A stretch of 64,000 nt of DNA from Siphonodentalium dalli. Lineage: Eukaryota > Mollusca > Scaphopoda > Gadilida > Siphonodentaliidae. Under the pieces are notes generated by a model. It did no database searches. It was not told the origin of the DNA and was given only the letters and a program-made list of their open reading frames with translations. A program made the position numbers and the translations under genes. The stretch covers positions 47,473,549 to 47,537,548 of the forward strand of contig CP136067.1 of assembly GCA_032622095.1 (NCBI GenBank), in the 5' to 3' direction. Below, one piece after another: positions 43,399-55,834 of this stretch. Each line of letters begins with the position of its first letter. Within the stretch, counting starts at the first letter, position 1.

Positions 43399-45516
43399 GT
43401 AGCTATATACATACACCACACCAATGACCATACAGGCACACCGGGTGCACCCGTACTGGATATACACAATAATACACCATACAGTCACTCCGTGCATACC
43501 GATTCACCTCACATCTGACCATGACCTCTCCCTGTATACCTAGATGCATCTTACCATGGACAACCCACTCATAACCATATAGTCACTCATTGTATACCTA
43601 CTCACATCAGTCATGGCATACAATAACTCCATGTATACCTATTCACCTCACATATGATCACAGAGTAACTCCCTGGCTACGATCTTGACATCCATACTGT
43701 ATCCTGTTGACATTTTTTTTTATCATAATGGACCAGAATAGCCAAAGATTATGGTCCATCTCAGTTCTGTCTCAAAGTTCTGCCCATTTCCTTTCAATAG
43801 ATATGGCCAAAATCACAAAAGAGGTTCTCGGCAAAATTACATACTTTAAAATGAATTTGTCATGCTCCATACGGAACTGGCACAACTGGGAATAGAACAT
43901 GTAGTTGTCAATTAATTAACTAACACGTATAATAACCAAGTGAGTCACAATTTGCTACCTTTTCGGATAATGCAGAGAATGTTCGGGATATATGTAAAAA
44001 AAATTACATTTTGGAAGCCATCTTGAGCAATTTGGTCTATAAACACTGTAGTGCGACACATTTAAGATAGACCAAAGCAATAAACACCTTTCAATCCAAA
44101 GATAGTTATATTTTACCTGAAAAAATTGTCCAAACCTGAAAACTTAATTTTTGCCAATATTTATGTCAAGTATTTTAAAGAAAAGTCCAATATTTTTGAC
44201 GATGTCATTGGTGAAAATAGTAACAATTAACCATGGTGCATGTTGGTATTCAATGTGTATAGAATGCAGAATAGCCCATTCTATACATCAATACAACTTG
44301 TAAGTGATTACAAGACACGCTGTGTAATATTTACCATTTTCCATATTTTGGCGGCCATATTGGCAGCCATTTTGAGCCAAAGTAAGAATTTTGGTTCCAG
44401 TGATTTGGAATATTCATAGGTAATGATATGCCTCACTTACATTACAAAGTTCTGCTCATTTCTTGTTGAAATATGAATAGAATCCCAATTGTATTTTTTT
44501 GTGAAATTTTATACCGCATTCTGTACAATCGAATTTTTGAGGGATCGGAAGGGTTAGGACCCCAATAATTACATATTTAATTGCTGCAATGATCAGTTAA
44601 CATACAAAACACAAAATAAAGTTGCATTACTCAACCAGTTCCAAACAGCATGAATTGATCTAGAAGATATTTGTGAAAAAATGTCATATTTTCAACTTCC
44701 GGCGGCCATTTTGGTGGCCATCTTGGATGGTGAGTTTCAATTTTGGCCCCAAAAAATGTCATTATGTCTTAGCTTCACGAAAATATATACATTTGTATAC
44801 ATTTTACTATATTTTCCGCTATAATTTTCATAAAACTGGCTCACTTATAGTTCTAGAAAATGGATCGGGTTTGGGGGGGGGGGGGGGGGGGGGGGATCAA
44901 GTCTCGTTCTTATCAGAAAACGACATGAATATATATTTCTTAAGTTGATCGTATCGATTTAGGGATGTATTGGTTGTAATAGTGCAACGTTCCAGGGGCG
45001 TACGCACATACACAAACGTTGGACGAATGCAATCATGTAAATAAAAGTGATTTTTTACGTTTTGGGGGGTGACCCGATGACCCCCTTCTTATCTTAAAAC
45101 CCCAGGAAAAGTTGCTTCTTAAGTTGTGTTTTTATAATTAGTATATATCAAAGTACTTTGAAACCAAAAATTATGGATGTACGCGAAAGTATAAAAAAAA
45201 GTGAAAAATCACGTTTTGGGGTTCAGCATGGGACCCCCTTTCTTATCTGAAAACCCCAGGAAAATCCCTTTCTTAAGTTGTGTTTTATTTATCGGTACAC
45301 TTAGGAGTATCATCAAACCGAAATTCATCGATGTACGCGGAAGTGTAAATAGAAGTGATTTTTGGCACTTTTTGGGGTTCAGCGGCCCCTAAACCCCAGG
45401 AATGCGCAACTTAAGAAATCGGTTTTTCAGAATGTTCCATTATTAATACCAACTTTAGGGGGTCAAACCTTTTGTACGCAAAAGTGTAAATGGAACATAT
45501 GCGGGCTCCCCAACTA

Positions 45517-46740
45517 TACTGTATCATGGATTAATATGGAGAGAAAGAGTACTGTAGCTGGCCTTGCACCTATTTGACCTGGTGACCCTGATTGAACAAA
45601 TTTGAATCCCAATCACCAAAGGAGCCTCAATATTATATATGAGCTCAATAGAGCTGGTGGTTCTTTGAACATCTTTCAAAGGACAATTTTCAAGTTTGCC
45701 AAATACTAGTATGTTCTAGTGAGGTGTGGTGGATATGGAGTGTTAAATGTCCTGTTGAAAGATTTAAACAATACACATGATAGATTGTTGTACAGCGTTT
45801 TACTTGGTATTCAGTTTTGTTTTCTGTGGTGAAGCGTGCCTTTGTCAGGATTCGTTTTAAGTTACTTGGTTGGCGCTTACTATCTATAATTTTGTCCTTA
45901 TTCACCAGCGATCGCATTTTGTCACTCTTTTCTAGGATAGGAAAAAGGTCCTTTGCACATCGCGAGATGTTGTTGTGGCGAGGATTGTGTGTGGTTACAA
46001 ATGGTATAGATTTTTGTTATTTTGTTTTAACTTTTCGGCGTGAAGTTCTTCTAATGTGGTGTTCCGCACTCTATCTATGCCATTCATTATTAATCTGAAT
46101 CCAGTTATTTATATCGAGCACGCTATTGTTGCTACTGTTTTTTTTGGAGTTATGTCCCTGGCCCCCACCTACATTTGACACAGTGACCTCATTTGAACAA
46201 ATCTGAACCCTAGTTATCCAAGGATCTTTCATACCAAATATGAACCCATTTGGCCTGATGGTATTTGAGAAGATGTTTAAATAATTACTATGGAGGGAAA
46301 GAGTTATGACCCTGGCTTCGCAACTATTTGACCCAGTGACCTCATTTGAACAATTCTGAATGTGAGTCACCTGGGGAACATCCAAACCAAATATGAACCC
46401 ATTCGGTCTTATGGCTCCAGAGGAGAAGATGTTTAAAGAATTGTTGACAGACAGACGGACGGATGGACGAGGAGTGATGACTATAGACTTAAACAAATTT
46501 AAAATAAAATTTTTGATTTGGACCTATTTGACCCGGTAATCCCATTCAAATGAACAAATCTGAATCCCAGTCACCCAAGGACCCTCCATACAAAATATAA
46601 GCTAAATAGGCCAGATGGTTCTTGAGAAGAAGTTATTTTAATAATTAAATGGAGGTGAAGAGTTATTGCCCTGGCTTCACAACTATTTGTTTCGGTAACC
46701 TCATTTGAACAAATCTTAGCAACATAACAAGCTGTTTCCC
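45517..46740 (+). repeat. HINE-B tandem units, last segment
   Basis: It resumes the unit broken at 38216 (AATATGGAGAGAAAGAGTAC). After a unique stretch (45700-46130; ORF 45817-46098 unrecognised) come three more units with TATTTGACCCAGTGACCTCA, GAACAAATCTGAA, AAATATGAACCCATT and TTATGACCCTGGC. An ACAGACAGACGGACGG microsatellite at 46447 marks one unit end. Confidence 0.7.
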
Positions 46741-47089
46741 AACTTACCCTAACCCTCTGTAACTGGTTGTGCCTGTTTTGTGCAGTTATGTGTGACTAAT
46801 TGCTATAAGTTGATTGCATACTAAAACCGACACTGAAACCAAGTTTTTTCTCTCCAAAAAAAAAACAAACACAGAAACTGAAATGTAAATTCCACAACAT
46901 CCCAACTCTACTAATTTATAGCAGGAAATTGCCTAGACTAATGATATTGGCCAGATATATTGCCATGATTAAAAGTCTAGGCGCCACAGCATCTGAGGGT
47001 TTAGGGGGTTTGATTTTCAAAAGGTAAGGGTAATCAAGTATACCTTAATGATTCAAAACATGAGCAAGGGCTATTTCCTTAGAGATTAA

Positions 47090-47471
47090 CCCTTTACTCA
47101 ACAGAAGGGCCCTGTGCCAATGCATTCTCTTATATATGCGAGTCGACCATAGGTCGCCTCGCATATATAAGAGAATGCATTGGCTTAACACATTAAAAAT
47201 TATAAAATTGTTAAAGAATGTAAGAAAAAATGGTAAAAAAAGATTTTTTTTAGGCCAATGCATTCTCTTATATATGCGAGGCGACCTATGGTCGACTCGC
47301 ATATATAAGAGAATGCATTGGCACAGGGCATAACTGTAACTATCACAATGTGGTCAAGGCGCCGGTTCCAATTATATCCATATTTGTAAGGTTCTATTGA
47401 GACAGACCGAAGATATTTTAGGCTGTTGAAGCTTTATTTGGCCGGTTTTGGCCGGTTTGTTGGGTAAAGGG
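47090..47471. mobile_element. piggyBac-like double-hairpin MITE, copy 4 (inverted)
   Basis: TTAA at 47086-47089 and 47472-47475. Orientation is opposite to the other copies (CCCTTTACTCAACAGAAGGG first, GGCCGGTTTTGGCCGGTTTG last). Both hairpins intact. It lies 70 bases from the CDK2 exon at 47542, in the intron downstream of it. Confidence 0.87.
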
Positions 47472-47524
47472 TTAAAGTGTACAAATACTACACTAACTGA
47501 AACTATAGGTGCATTCTATAATTA

Positions 47525-48099
<575 letters not shown>

Positions 48100-49030
48100 G
48101 GATTCCGCTATACCGGCAGGGGGTCCCTTTGACGGCCCCGTTCCCCTAGCCAAGTTTTCCCCTAGCAAAGTTTTTCTCTGATTTTCCCCTAACGCATTCC
48201 CCTCCCAGGGCCCTTGAACCCTTTGTTTTAATGCAAACTCCTTGAAAACCCTGGAATTTCGTGTAACCGTAAAACCTTCAGTATATCGATTCGTAATATA
48301 TAGCCGGAAACGATATATTTTGTGTACGATGCGAATGCGATATTTGTGACGTAACTCTACCAATGAAGCGTCATAGCTTCGTTGGTTACCAAGTACAAAT
48401 CTTTATATAGCAATTATCTCGAGTCAATATCAATTGTGTGACCCCCCTCTCCCGCCCAATGAAGCATCATAGCCAACACTTTCCCGCCGATAGCAGCAAT
48501 TCTCTCGAGGTAATTTCAATTGTGTGACCCCAAATGATTGAATGCAACAACAAAATAGTTCCGAGCTTTTTAAACCAGTGTTCGTAGATCGAATGAATTT
48601 TTAAAAGACGAGTGAATGTTACTGTTGGTCATGAACTTCCCTTGATGACTTGGCGAGGCACCTCCTCAAGAGTATAGTTGACTTTTAACTGGTACGAAAT
48701 ATCATAGTACATTTAATTATTCTACCCACCGGAAATAAAAAATAAATCTAAATTTAGTCTCAGTTAAAAGTTTGTTTTTATTTCACTCAGTTCAACCACA
48801 ATAATGTGGTTAATCAACTTAATTGACTGACTGTTGTATCACATAAATTGTTACATTTCTTGTTTTAATTTTGAGAATGTATACATACCAGAATTATAAT
48901 CGTAATTCGCGTTCTGCTGGACAATGCATTTCTAGTGTTGCACTTTTCTAAATTTTCGAAGCAGGTGTTCGTGTTTTCCCCTATCTACAAACCGGCCCCA
49001 TTCCCCTACCCCCTAGCGGAAACACTGGAT
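48100..49030. mobile_element. Possible DNA element with CAGTGTTTCCGC-type end
   Basis: The right end GGGGTAGGGGAATGGGGCC (complement of 48982-49005) with AGCGGAAACACTG resembles, inverted, the left stretch ATTCCGCTATACCGGCAGGGGG near 48101 and CCCCTAGC-rich sequence. It contains CAGGGCCCTTGAACC and CTCCTTGAAAACCCTGG, also found in the hAT at 59655. Boundaries are uncertain. Confidence 0.35.
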
Positions 49031-49146
49031 AAGTAGTTACTGAAAATATACATAATTGGGAAAGAAAGAACTCGTGACTCAGTGCAACATCGTGCGTGTG
49101 GATGGCAACGATTTTTTTCTGTGGTATAATCGGATAACAAAACGGT

Positions 49147-49288
49147 TGTTGTCCTTCTTCTCGGGAGACATCAAGATTTGTCACCCGCTCGAGAACGGAA
49201 TGTCTCACTCGGAGCTGTGCTCCTCGGGAGACATTCCATTCTCGAGTGGGTGACAAATCTCAATGTCTCCCTCGACATCGGGTAACAA
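49147..49288. mobile_element. Short palindromic MITE
   Basis: Arms of about 65 bases: GGGAGACATCAAGATTTGTC, ACCCGCTCGAGAACGGAATG against CATTCCATTCTCGAGTGGGT, GACAAATCTCAATGTCTCCC. The loop is GGAGCTGTGCTCC. Outer GTTGTTGTCC against GGTAACAAC. Too short for coding. Confidence 0.75.
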
Positions 49289-49419
49289 CTGTATAGTGTT
49301 AATGACAATTTTTTTTTAATTAAATATTTTTTTTTTATTATTATAAAATATTTGATTTGTGTTAAATAGAGCGAGGAGTTCAATCTAAAAAATAAAATTT
49401 CGATTTTTTCTAGAAAAAG

Positions 49420-49815
49420 GGTCATAACTCCTTTAAAATAAATCGGATCAAACCCATATTCGAACTTGATCTGTATTTTGGGCTGAGAAACTCACATACC
49501 AAATTTGGTGTCAATCAGATAAAAAATGTTTGAGTTATGGCAGCATGCGTGAATTCTAAGTCGAAAAAGGGCCATAACTCTGTAAAAAAAACCCGGATCA
49601 AACCCATATTCTAACTTGATCTGTATTTTGGGCTGAGAAACCAATATAAATAATTTGGTTCCGATCAGATAGAAAATGATTGAGTTATCACATTATGCTT
49701 AAAGTGTCTATGGACAGACAGACGGCCCGACAGACAGATGGACGAACAACGAGGGGTCAATCCGGACATTGATACTATGTGTATCATACACTATGGTATG
49801 GATACACATAAAAAT
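49420..49815 (+). mobile_element. HINE-C copy 1, tandem units and terminal hairpin
   Basis: Two units of about 150 bp (GGGTCATAACTCC, CGGATCAAACCCATATTC, TGTATTTTGGGCTGAGAAAC, GAGTTATGGCAGCATGCGTG) are followed by ACAGACAGACGG and then a hairpin at 49777-49809 (ATGTGTATC...GATACACAT). Same family as 54895-55285. The 5' end is not defined. Confidence 0.65.
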
Positions 49816-50249
49816 CGCAGTTAGATAATTATCGTTATCACTTGTAGTTAGATATAGAAACTATTGCTTTAATAGTATCGCATGCACGAGTGACCGATTC
49901 ACTCACATGTATCAATCAATGCGCAGTCATAATATTTGACAGATCAGTTGAGTTATCCTTACTTTAATAATTAAGGTCATCATGAAAATTTGGGAAATAA
50001 TAATTATAATAATAATAATAATAATAACTAGAGGTGTGACTGTCCCAATGGGACTACGGATACCCCCCTGTTTTTAAAATACTAAGATGTTTCACATGTC
50101 AGTAAACATTTAGTTAAAATAATAAAATAACAGTTCCCATTGCAGGTGTACAACCATAACCCAGGCCTTTAAATTACCCCAAATTCACGGCGTTTAACGA
50201 TGTCCCCAAATTAAAGAGATGTCCCCAAATTAAAAAAAAAAAAGTTTGA

Positions 50250-50281
<32 letters not shown>

Positions 50282-50569
50282 ATACAAATACACAATCTAA
50301 AATTGGATATATATCATATGTCAAATCTATTTAAAGGGCAGGATTTATTAAAGTGATGAAATTTTTTCAGAAATGTAATAAAACTTCAATTAAACTAGTA
50401 CAGGATGGAAATATATCTCATTCTATTGCGAGATATATATGTCCTGTTAGAAGCCATGCAAGATATTGCATTTCACGGGTTTAGATTTAAAAAAATTCTC
50501 AAGACGTGACGAACCATGGTCGGCACGCCGTGTCCGATATCCCCAAATTAGACCAATATAAAGGCCTGC

Positions 50570-50770
50570 TCTAATGCCATTTCCGAGAGAGGTTTCAGCC
50601 AAATGCAATTGTTACTGGGAAAACATCAGGGATCGACAAAAGATGAGACGCTTGATAAACTAATTAGAATACGCATGTTTCCACTCCCTTTGGACAACAC
50701 ATCCATCAATGAAATTATAAATATATTTGACAAGGACTTCAACAAAAACAGACATATTAAGTTACATTAG
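50570..50770 (+). pseudogene. hAT transposase C-terminal (dimerisation) fragment
   Basis: The open frame of 66 codons begins SNAISERGFSQMQLLLGKHQ, contains DETLDKLIRIRMFPLPLD and ends at TAG (50768-50770). The SNAxSERGFSxMxxxKxxxR...L..L..I pattern is the hAT-family C-terminal dimerisation region. There is no upstream catalytic domain: the frame is abruptly preceded by a TIR-like sequence ending at 50568. It is therefore a relic exon or a truncated copy. Confidence 0.75.
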
Positions 50771-51285
50771 TTACAGTGAAACATTAAAGGCACATGAGGC
50801 CTTAGTTGTCGAAAATATTCATATTTGTTCCAATCACCGTAAACAGAAAAAAAACAGTAAAATGCATACAGTTTCGTTCATATATACCATGACCATTGCG
50901 TAAACGGCATGTTATCATAAAGACCTACTATATTTTACCTAAACAAGAGCCTGATTGTGTTACAGAAGACAGCACAATGCTACTGGCTAATCACACACAA
51001 ATGGCATAAACGCTCTATTAGTTCCATATCAGGAATTCACCCACAAAGAACGCTCTTTGTGTTTACCATCACAATATAAACAAACACCAGAAAAGTAACT
51101 TTTTATGCTTTTGTTTACATAACAATGGTCAACCATATGACAATAACATACTTTTTATGCGATATTTCTTATTTGTATACGACAAAGTCTGTCTACATTT
51201 TGATGTTCTTTCTGTTTGTGGCGGATTTTGACGGTTGGAAATATTTTCACAGGATACCCACCGCCAAGGCCAACCGTACCTTTAA

Positions 51286-51625
51286 AGGGTAATGAAGTCA
51301 TTATGAACACTAAATTTGGGCATTTTAATTTTTATGATTTATCATTATGGGACTATCTCATATTATATCCAACAGAATGTATGCAACATATGGATAAATT
51401 TGTGTCATGGATGATTGCAAAATACACTCATACAGGTGCTCTTTGAAAAAATGGAAACAACAAGATAATTTTAATGAAAATGAGTTATTCTTAAAGCACA
51501 TGAGTGTATACGGCACTCATTCATTGCTCAATTTATTCATTTGTTGGCTGTATCATAAATCTTGTTGGGTATAATATGAGATGGTCCCATAAAATAAATG
51601 GCAATATTTAGTGTCCAGTACCCCT
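51286..51625. mobile_element. TTAA-flanked MITE, family iv (relative of the 20283 element)
   Basis: TTAA at 51282-51285 and 51626-51629. Ends AGGGTAATGAAGTCATTATG and CAATATTTAGTGTCCAGTACCCCT. The inner arms (ATGGGACTATCTCATATTAT against ATAATATGAGATGGTCCCAT) are inverted and match the ends of the 5.5 kb element at 20283-25760. Confidence 0.8.
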
Positions 51626-52369
51626 TTAAAACATCAGTTTTGCCTAGTTTAGAGTAGTTACAGTAGTTACTTGTTATTAGTTCAAAATAAAGGAAATACT
51701 GATTCTGTTGCTCAACACACGCAGTGTTTATGATCAACTTGATCTAAGTAATTGTGTAATGACATTTAGATAAGATATACCTGTACAGTCAGTTTTGGCA
51801 ACTGTAACTTAATATAATATATCTGTTTGTTGATGAGCCTATTTGAACTTTCTGGATTTAAATTTTCATTAAATATTTTCACCCTTTTTATGACCTGTTT
51901 GTGTGTATATACTATTACTATATTGCTTCATTTGACCACAATGTATCAACTTTCTAACTTTTTTTCAGGTTCACATTAAATTAAATTTTAATTGGCAATA
52001 CCCATGATCAGTATGTTGGTGGACTGCTTGGAGAAATTTCAAGCACCATACATCTATAAAATGGCTTTGTTGATGTCAAATGATCCAATATTCCCAAGTG
52101 GTCAATAAATATCAGATTGTAACTTACAAAACTTGAAAATATAAGGGTAATATAACTTGCTGAATGCTTCAGAACCAACCAGATAGACCCCATTTTAGGC
52201 TTACATTTAAAAAAATTCTCCACGGGGATACCCCCGGACCCCCTTTAGTCACAAGGGGGTACCCCCCCCCCCCTTCCGAACCAACCCCCGCGCTTTCCCA
52301 AAATGTCCCCAAATTAGGCTAATCTAAAGGCCTGCATAACCCTAATCTTAAACCTATTGACCGAAAAAT

Positions 52370-52975
52370 GTAGGAATAAAAGCTTGGACAAAATTATGTA
52401 TGTTGCAAAAACATTTCCAAGTCGAAAAAGGGGAATAACTCCACACAAAAAATGTCGGACAGACGTCATAATTGGAGGTGCACAGGTTCCCATGGTACTA
52501 AATATGAGTGCCAAGATTAAAAAACATTGACCGAAAAATGTAGGAATAAAAGCTCATACAAAATTATGCATGTTGCAAAAAAAGTTTCTAAGTCGAAAAA
52601 GGGGGATAACTCCACCAAAAAATGTCGGACAGATGTCATAATCGCAGGTGCACAAGTTCACATGGTACTAAATATCTGTGCCAAGTTTAAAAAAAATTGA
52701 CTGAAAAATGTAGGAATAAAAGCTCGGACAAAAGTATACATGTTGCGAAAAATTTCTAAGTCGAAAAAGGGGGATAACTCCACAAAAAAAGTCCGACAGA
52801 CATCATAATTGCAGGTGCAGAGGTTCCCATGGTGGTTGATATCTGTGCCAAGTTTCACGGAAATTGATCAAAAAACGACTGAGAAAAACTCCGGACAAAT
52901 TTGTGTCCACGGACGGACAGACGGACAAGCTGACTCCAGTATACCCCCCCTAACTTCGTTGCGGGGGGTATAATA
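52370..52975 (+). mobile_element. HINE-D, tandem units and GC-rich terminal hairpin
   Basis: Three units of about 165 bp share GTCGAAAAAGGGGGATAACT, ATGTCGGACAGA, GCAGGTGCACAGGTTCCCAT, GCCAAG and GAAAAATGTAGGAATAAAAG. After GGACGGACAGACGGAC comes a hairpin, TATACCCCCC/GGGGGGTATA (52940-52972), closing around TAACTTCGTTG. Known bivalve repeats often end in such a hairpin. Confidence 0.72.
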
Positions 52976-53584
52976 AACTGGAATTAAGGGTTCTTTGACA
53001 ATTGAACTTGCTAGAATGTGTATACTATATTCTCATCAAAAATGTTTATTGTTTAATGTATATGTATAATGTATTACATAGAAAGAAATAAAACTATTAA
53101 AACCTCAACCGTATCTACAATAATGTATCTATTTCTTTTATGTCATTGACGGACATTTCATGCACTGGGATTTGATTGACAATGTACATTGCCAGTTTGT
53201 ATATATTTGAACCCATTTAATGATTAGAATTGCAATACAATTTACAAAAGATTGCTAGTGTATCTAAATAGTCTGTATATTTCTCAATTGCTAGATATTA
53301 AATGGAGCAATCATTGATTCCATAATAAACTTGTAAACTTGTTACTTCAAACTAACACCTGTTCTCGGAATTGATAGCTTTTATCTAGGTTTATCTATAA
53401 ATAGCTGGAAAAGAATTTTTAGAAACCAACAAGTTCATGCTGCCGGGAAATTGACGGGAACAGGGGTCGATTTAATTTAAACAAGGGGTACGCATCTAAG
53501 ATGCTTTTGTCGAGTTTTTTGGCAGTCCAACCAAACTTCTGCCAATAAGGTTCACAACCCCCGGGGAAAAAAGTTGGACGGTGG

Positions 53585-54030
53585 TATATTATTGCAATAG
53601 ACCTATATACCAAATATCAATTGAATCCGTTAATATTTCATTGAGTTATCGCACTAACGGTGATAAAATTGTGATTAAAATAGAAAAACTAAGACCCATA
53701 ACTCCAGAAAAAAAATTCGGACAAACCAGGTTTTCGAACTTGTCAAAGATATTGTTACAATAGACTCATATACCAAATATTGTTTAAATCGGTTAATATT
53801 TCATCGAGTTATCGCGCTAACGGTGATAAAATTGCTAAAAATAGACAAACTAAGACCCATAACTCCAGAAAAAAATTCGGACAAACCTGGTTTTCTAACT
53901 CGTCCAAGATATTGTTGCAAGAGTCTCATATACCAAATATTGTTGAAATATTTTAATATTTGCGTGAGTTATCGCGCTATCGGTGAAAAACTTAACTAAC
54001 GAGAGGCCGATCGTAGATGTTAACCCATCC
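53585..54030 (+). repeat. HINE-E tandem units
   Basis: About 2.5 units of 165 bp: ATATACCAAATAT, GAATCCGTTAATATTTCATTGA, GTTATCGC(A/G)CTAACGGTGA, AAACTAAGACCCATAACTCC, TTCGGACAAACC. No microsatellite or hairpin follows. It runs into AACGAGAGGCCGATCG, shared with 47679. Confidence 0.65.
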
Positions 54031-54894
54031 CTTGGCGATAAAAATATGATCGGATAAATGAGAGTTTTGGTGTTGAATTATAGAGTATACTGTTATGTAC
54101 TATTATAGACAAATGTACATAACACAAATTATTGGAATTTATGGGTCACTGGCATTTATATAAGAGAATGCACTGGTACAGGATCTGTAATGCTAAACCG
54201 CCACAGCCAGCAAGCCCATGGAATACTTGGGTTAAGAGAGTCCAATTTAAGTTTACAATAATAATGTGTCCTAGTATACAGATAAGCAACCTCACCACTG
54301 ACCCATTAATATCAATTATATAGCAGAGCTGTCAAAATATCACAGGAATTGTTTATGTTGAACACTGACCTCTTTATTGAACCAATAACAATTATAATGA
54401 TATCAGACCATCTGAAGATATAACTCTGCAGCACAGATGTCCAAGTCTACTGTTAATATCATGTGATGTTTATTGTTGAATCTTTATTTTAAATTAGATG
54501 CCATAGCCTTATGTATCAGATTATTTGCACATTGGCATAAGAGACATCAGAAAATAATATAGCCTTATCAATAGCTAAGTAGTCCAAAGGCAATTGGTGA
54601 ATTGGATTTAATGTTGCTCCAAACAGATTTACCAGTACATAACACAAGATTTTGGACTGATTTAATCAAATTTGGTGTGGTGATTCGGGGTACCCTTGGC
54701 AGAGTTATAATGGTGTTAGTTTTTCAATTTTTTTTAACTTATTTAAAAAAATTAAAGGGACACATTGGAAATCTTTTTATCATAATCATCAATATCTAAA
54801 TGAAAACAAATGACAATGTCAATGACATTTTTTTTAGTATTATTATAAAAGTTAAAAATAAATTAAAAAAAAAATCAATTTAAAAAAAAAAAAA
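54031..54894. other. CDK2 intron, mostly unassigned
   Basis: Contains a single half-hairpin of the double-hairpin MITE (TATATAAGAGAATGCACTGG near 54157) and an A/T-rich stretch (54835-54900). No exon was seen. Confidence 0.4.
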
Positions 54895-55285
54895 ATTCTC
54901 GAAAAAGGGTCACAACTCCTTTAAAATTAATCGGATCAAACCCATATTCGAACTCGATCTGTATTTTGGGCTGTGAAACTCACATACCAAATTTGGTTCC
55001 AAATTGGTTTGAGTTATGGCAGAATGCGTGAATTCTAAGTTGAAAAAGGGCCATAACTCTGTAACCCAAATTCGAACCCGATCTGTATTTTGGGCTGAGA
55101 AACCCATATACAAAATATGGTTTCGATCGGATAGAAAATGTTTGAGTCATCGCATTACTCGTAAAGTGTCTACGGACAGACAGACGGACAGACAGACAGA
55201 CAGACAGACGGACGAACGACGAGTGGTCAATCCGGGCAACGACACTATGTTTACCATACTATGGTATGGGTAAACATAAAAACCA
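54895..55285 (+). mobile_element. HINE-C copy 2 with terminal hairpin
   Basis: Units match copy 1 (GGATCAAACCCATATTCGAA, CTGTATTTTGGGCTG, GGGCCATAACTCTGTAA). The tail has (GACA)n and then the hairpin ATGTTTACC...GGTAAACAT (55247-55277). Stem bases differ from copy 1 in pairs, keeping complementarity. Confidence 0.68.
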
Positions 55286-55834
55286 TCTAAGATGGATAAC
55301 TCTTGTAAAAAAGTTCGGACATGACCCATTTTCTACCAGCAGTAAATAGTCATTGGGAGCAACTGCCATACCAAAAAGTTTTTGAATCCGTTCACAAATG
55401 TCAAAGTTATAAGGCATTCTTTAGGTCCGCCCGCCCGCCAACCGTCCCTCGCCAAACCATAAGTCATGAGTTTTTGAAAAACTCGACTAAAAATTTGTAT
55501 AGCATTTTGCAGCACTGGGTAGATTTTGTATAGAATTCCCTGCCAATACATGTTTTACATTGTTAATTGGTTAGCATAAATTGGAAATTGCATCGCAAGA
55601 CAACTGAGACTGGCACCATTAGGGAGAGATTAGAGATTAATGTAAATGAAATTTGGCCTAATTATTCAAGGAAGTAGCATTCGCGCATGTTATTTGTCCG
55701 AACTCCGATCAATGCTTATGAGTTCAGTTGCCGCTTGTGGGCAAGTGTGAGTAGTATTCATATTGTTTGTGCGTATTGTTACATTTACACTAGTACTAAG
55801 TAGTTTGCAAAGACTGCAACTTTGAGTTAATTAA

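Larger units (their letters stand above)
38217..45516. mobile_element. 7.3 kb fold-back element with 1.85 kb inverted arms
   Basis: Left arm 38217 to about 40105 and right arm about 43665-45516 are inverted copies over their whole length: TAGTTAGGGAGCCCGCATAT against ATGCGGGCTCCCCAACTA at the tips, then shared CCTGGGGTTTAGGGCCGCTG, CATCCAAGATGGCCACC and ACTCAACCAGTTCC (or complements). A C43 tract (38829-38871) faces a G23 tract (44873-44895). The centre is an inverted minisatellite around a short hairpin. The best target-duplication candidate is TAC. No transposase frame was found. Confidence 0.82.
50163..52334. mobile_element. hAT relic flanked by CATAACCC
   Basis: Left end AGGCCTTTAAATTACCCC and right end GGCTAATCTAAAGGCCTG are inverted. 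CATAACCC lies immediately outside both (50155-50162, 52335-52342). Subterminal TGTCCCCAAATTA recurs at about 50200, 50219 and 52308. A second right-type end (CCCCAAATTAGACC...AAAGGCCTG) stops at 50568, so a shorter copy 50163-50568 may be superposed. It encloses the hAT transposase C-terminus and the MITE at 51286. Confidence 0.65.
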
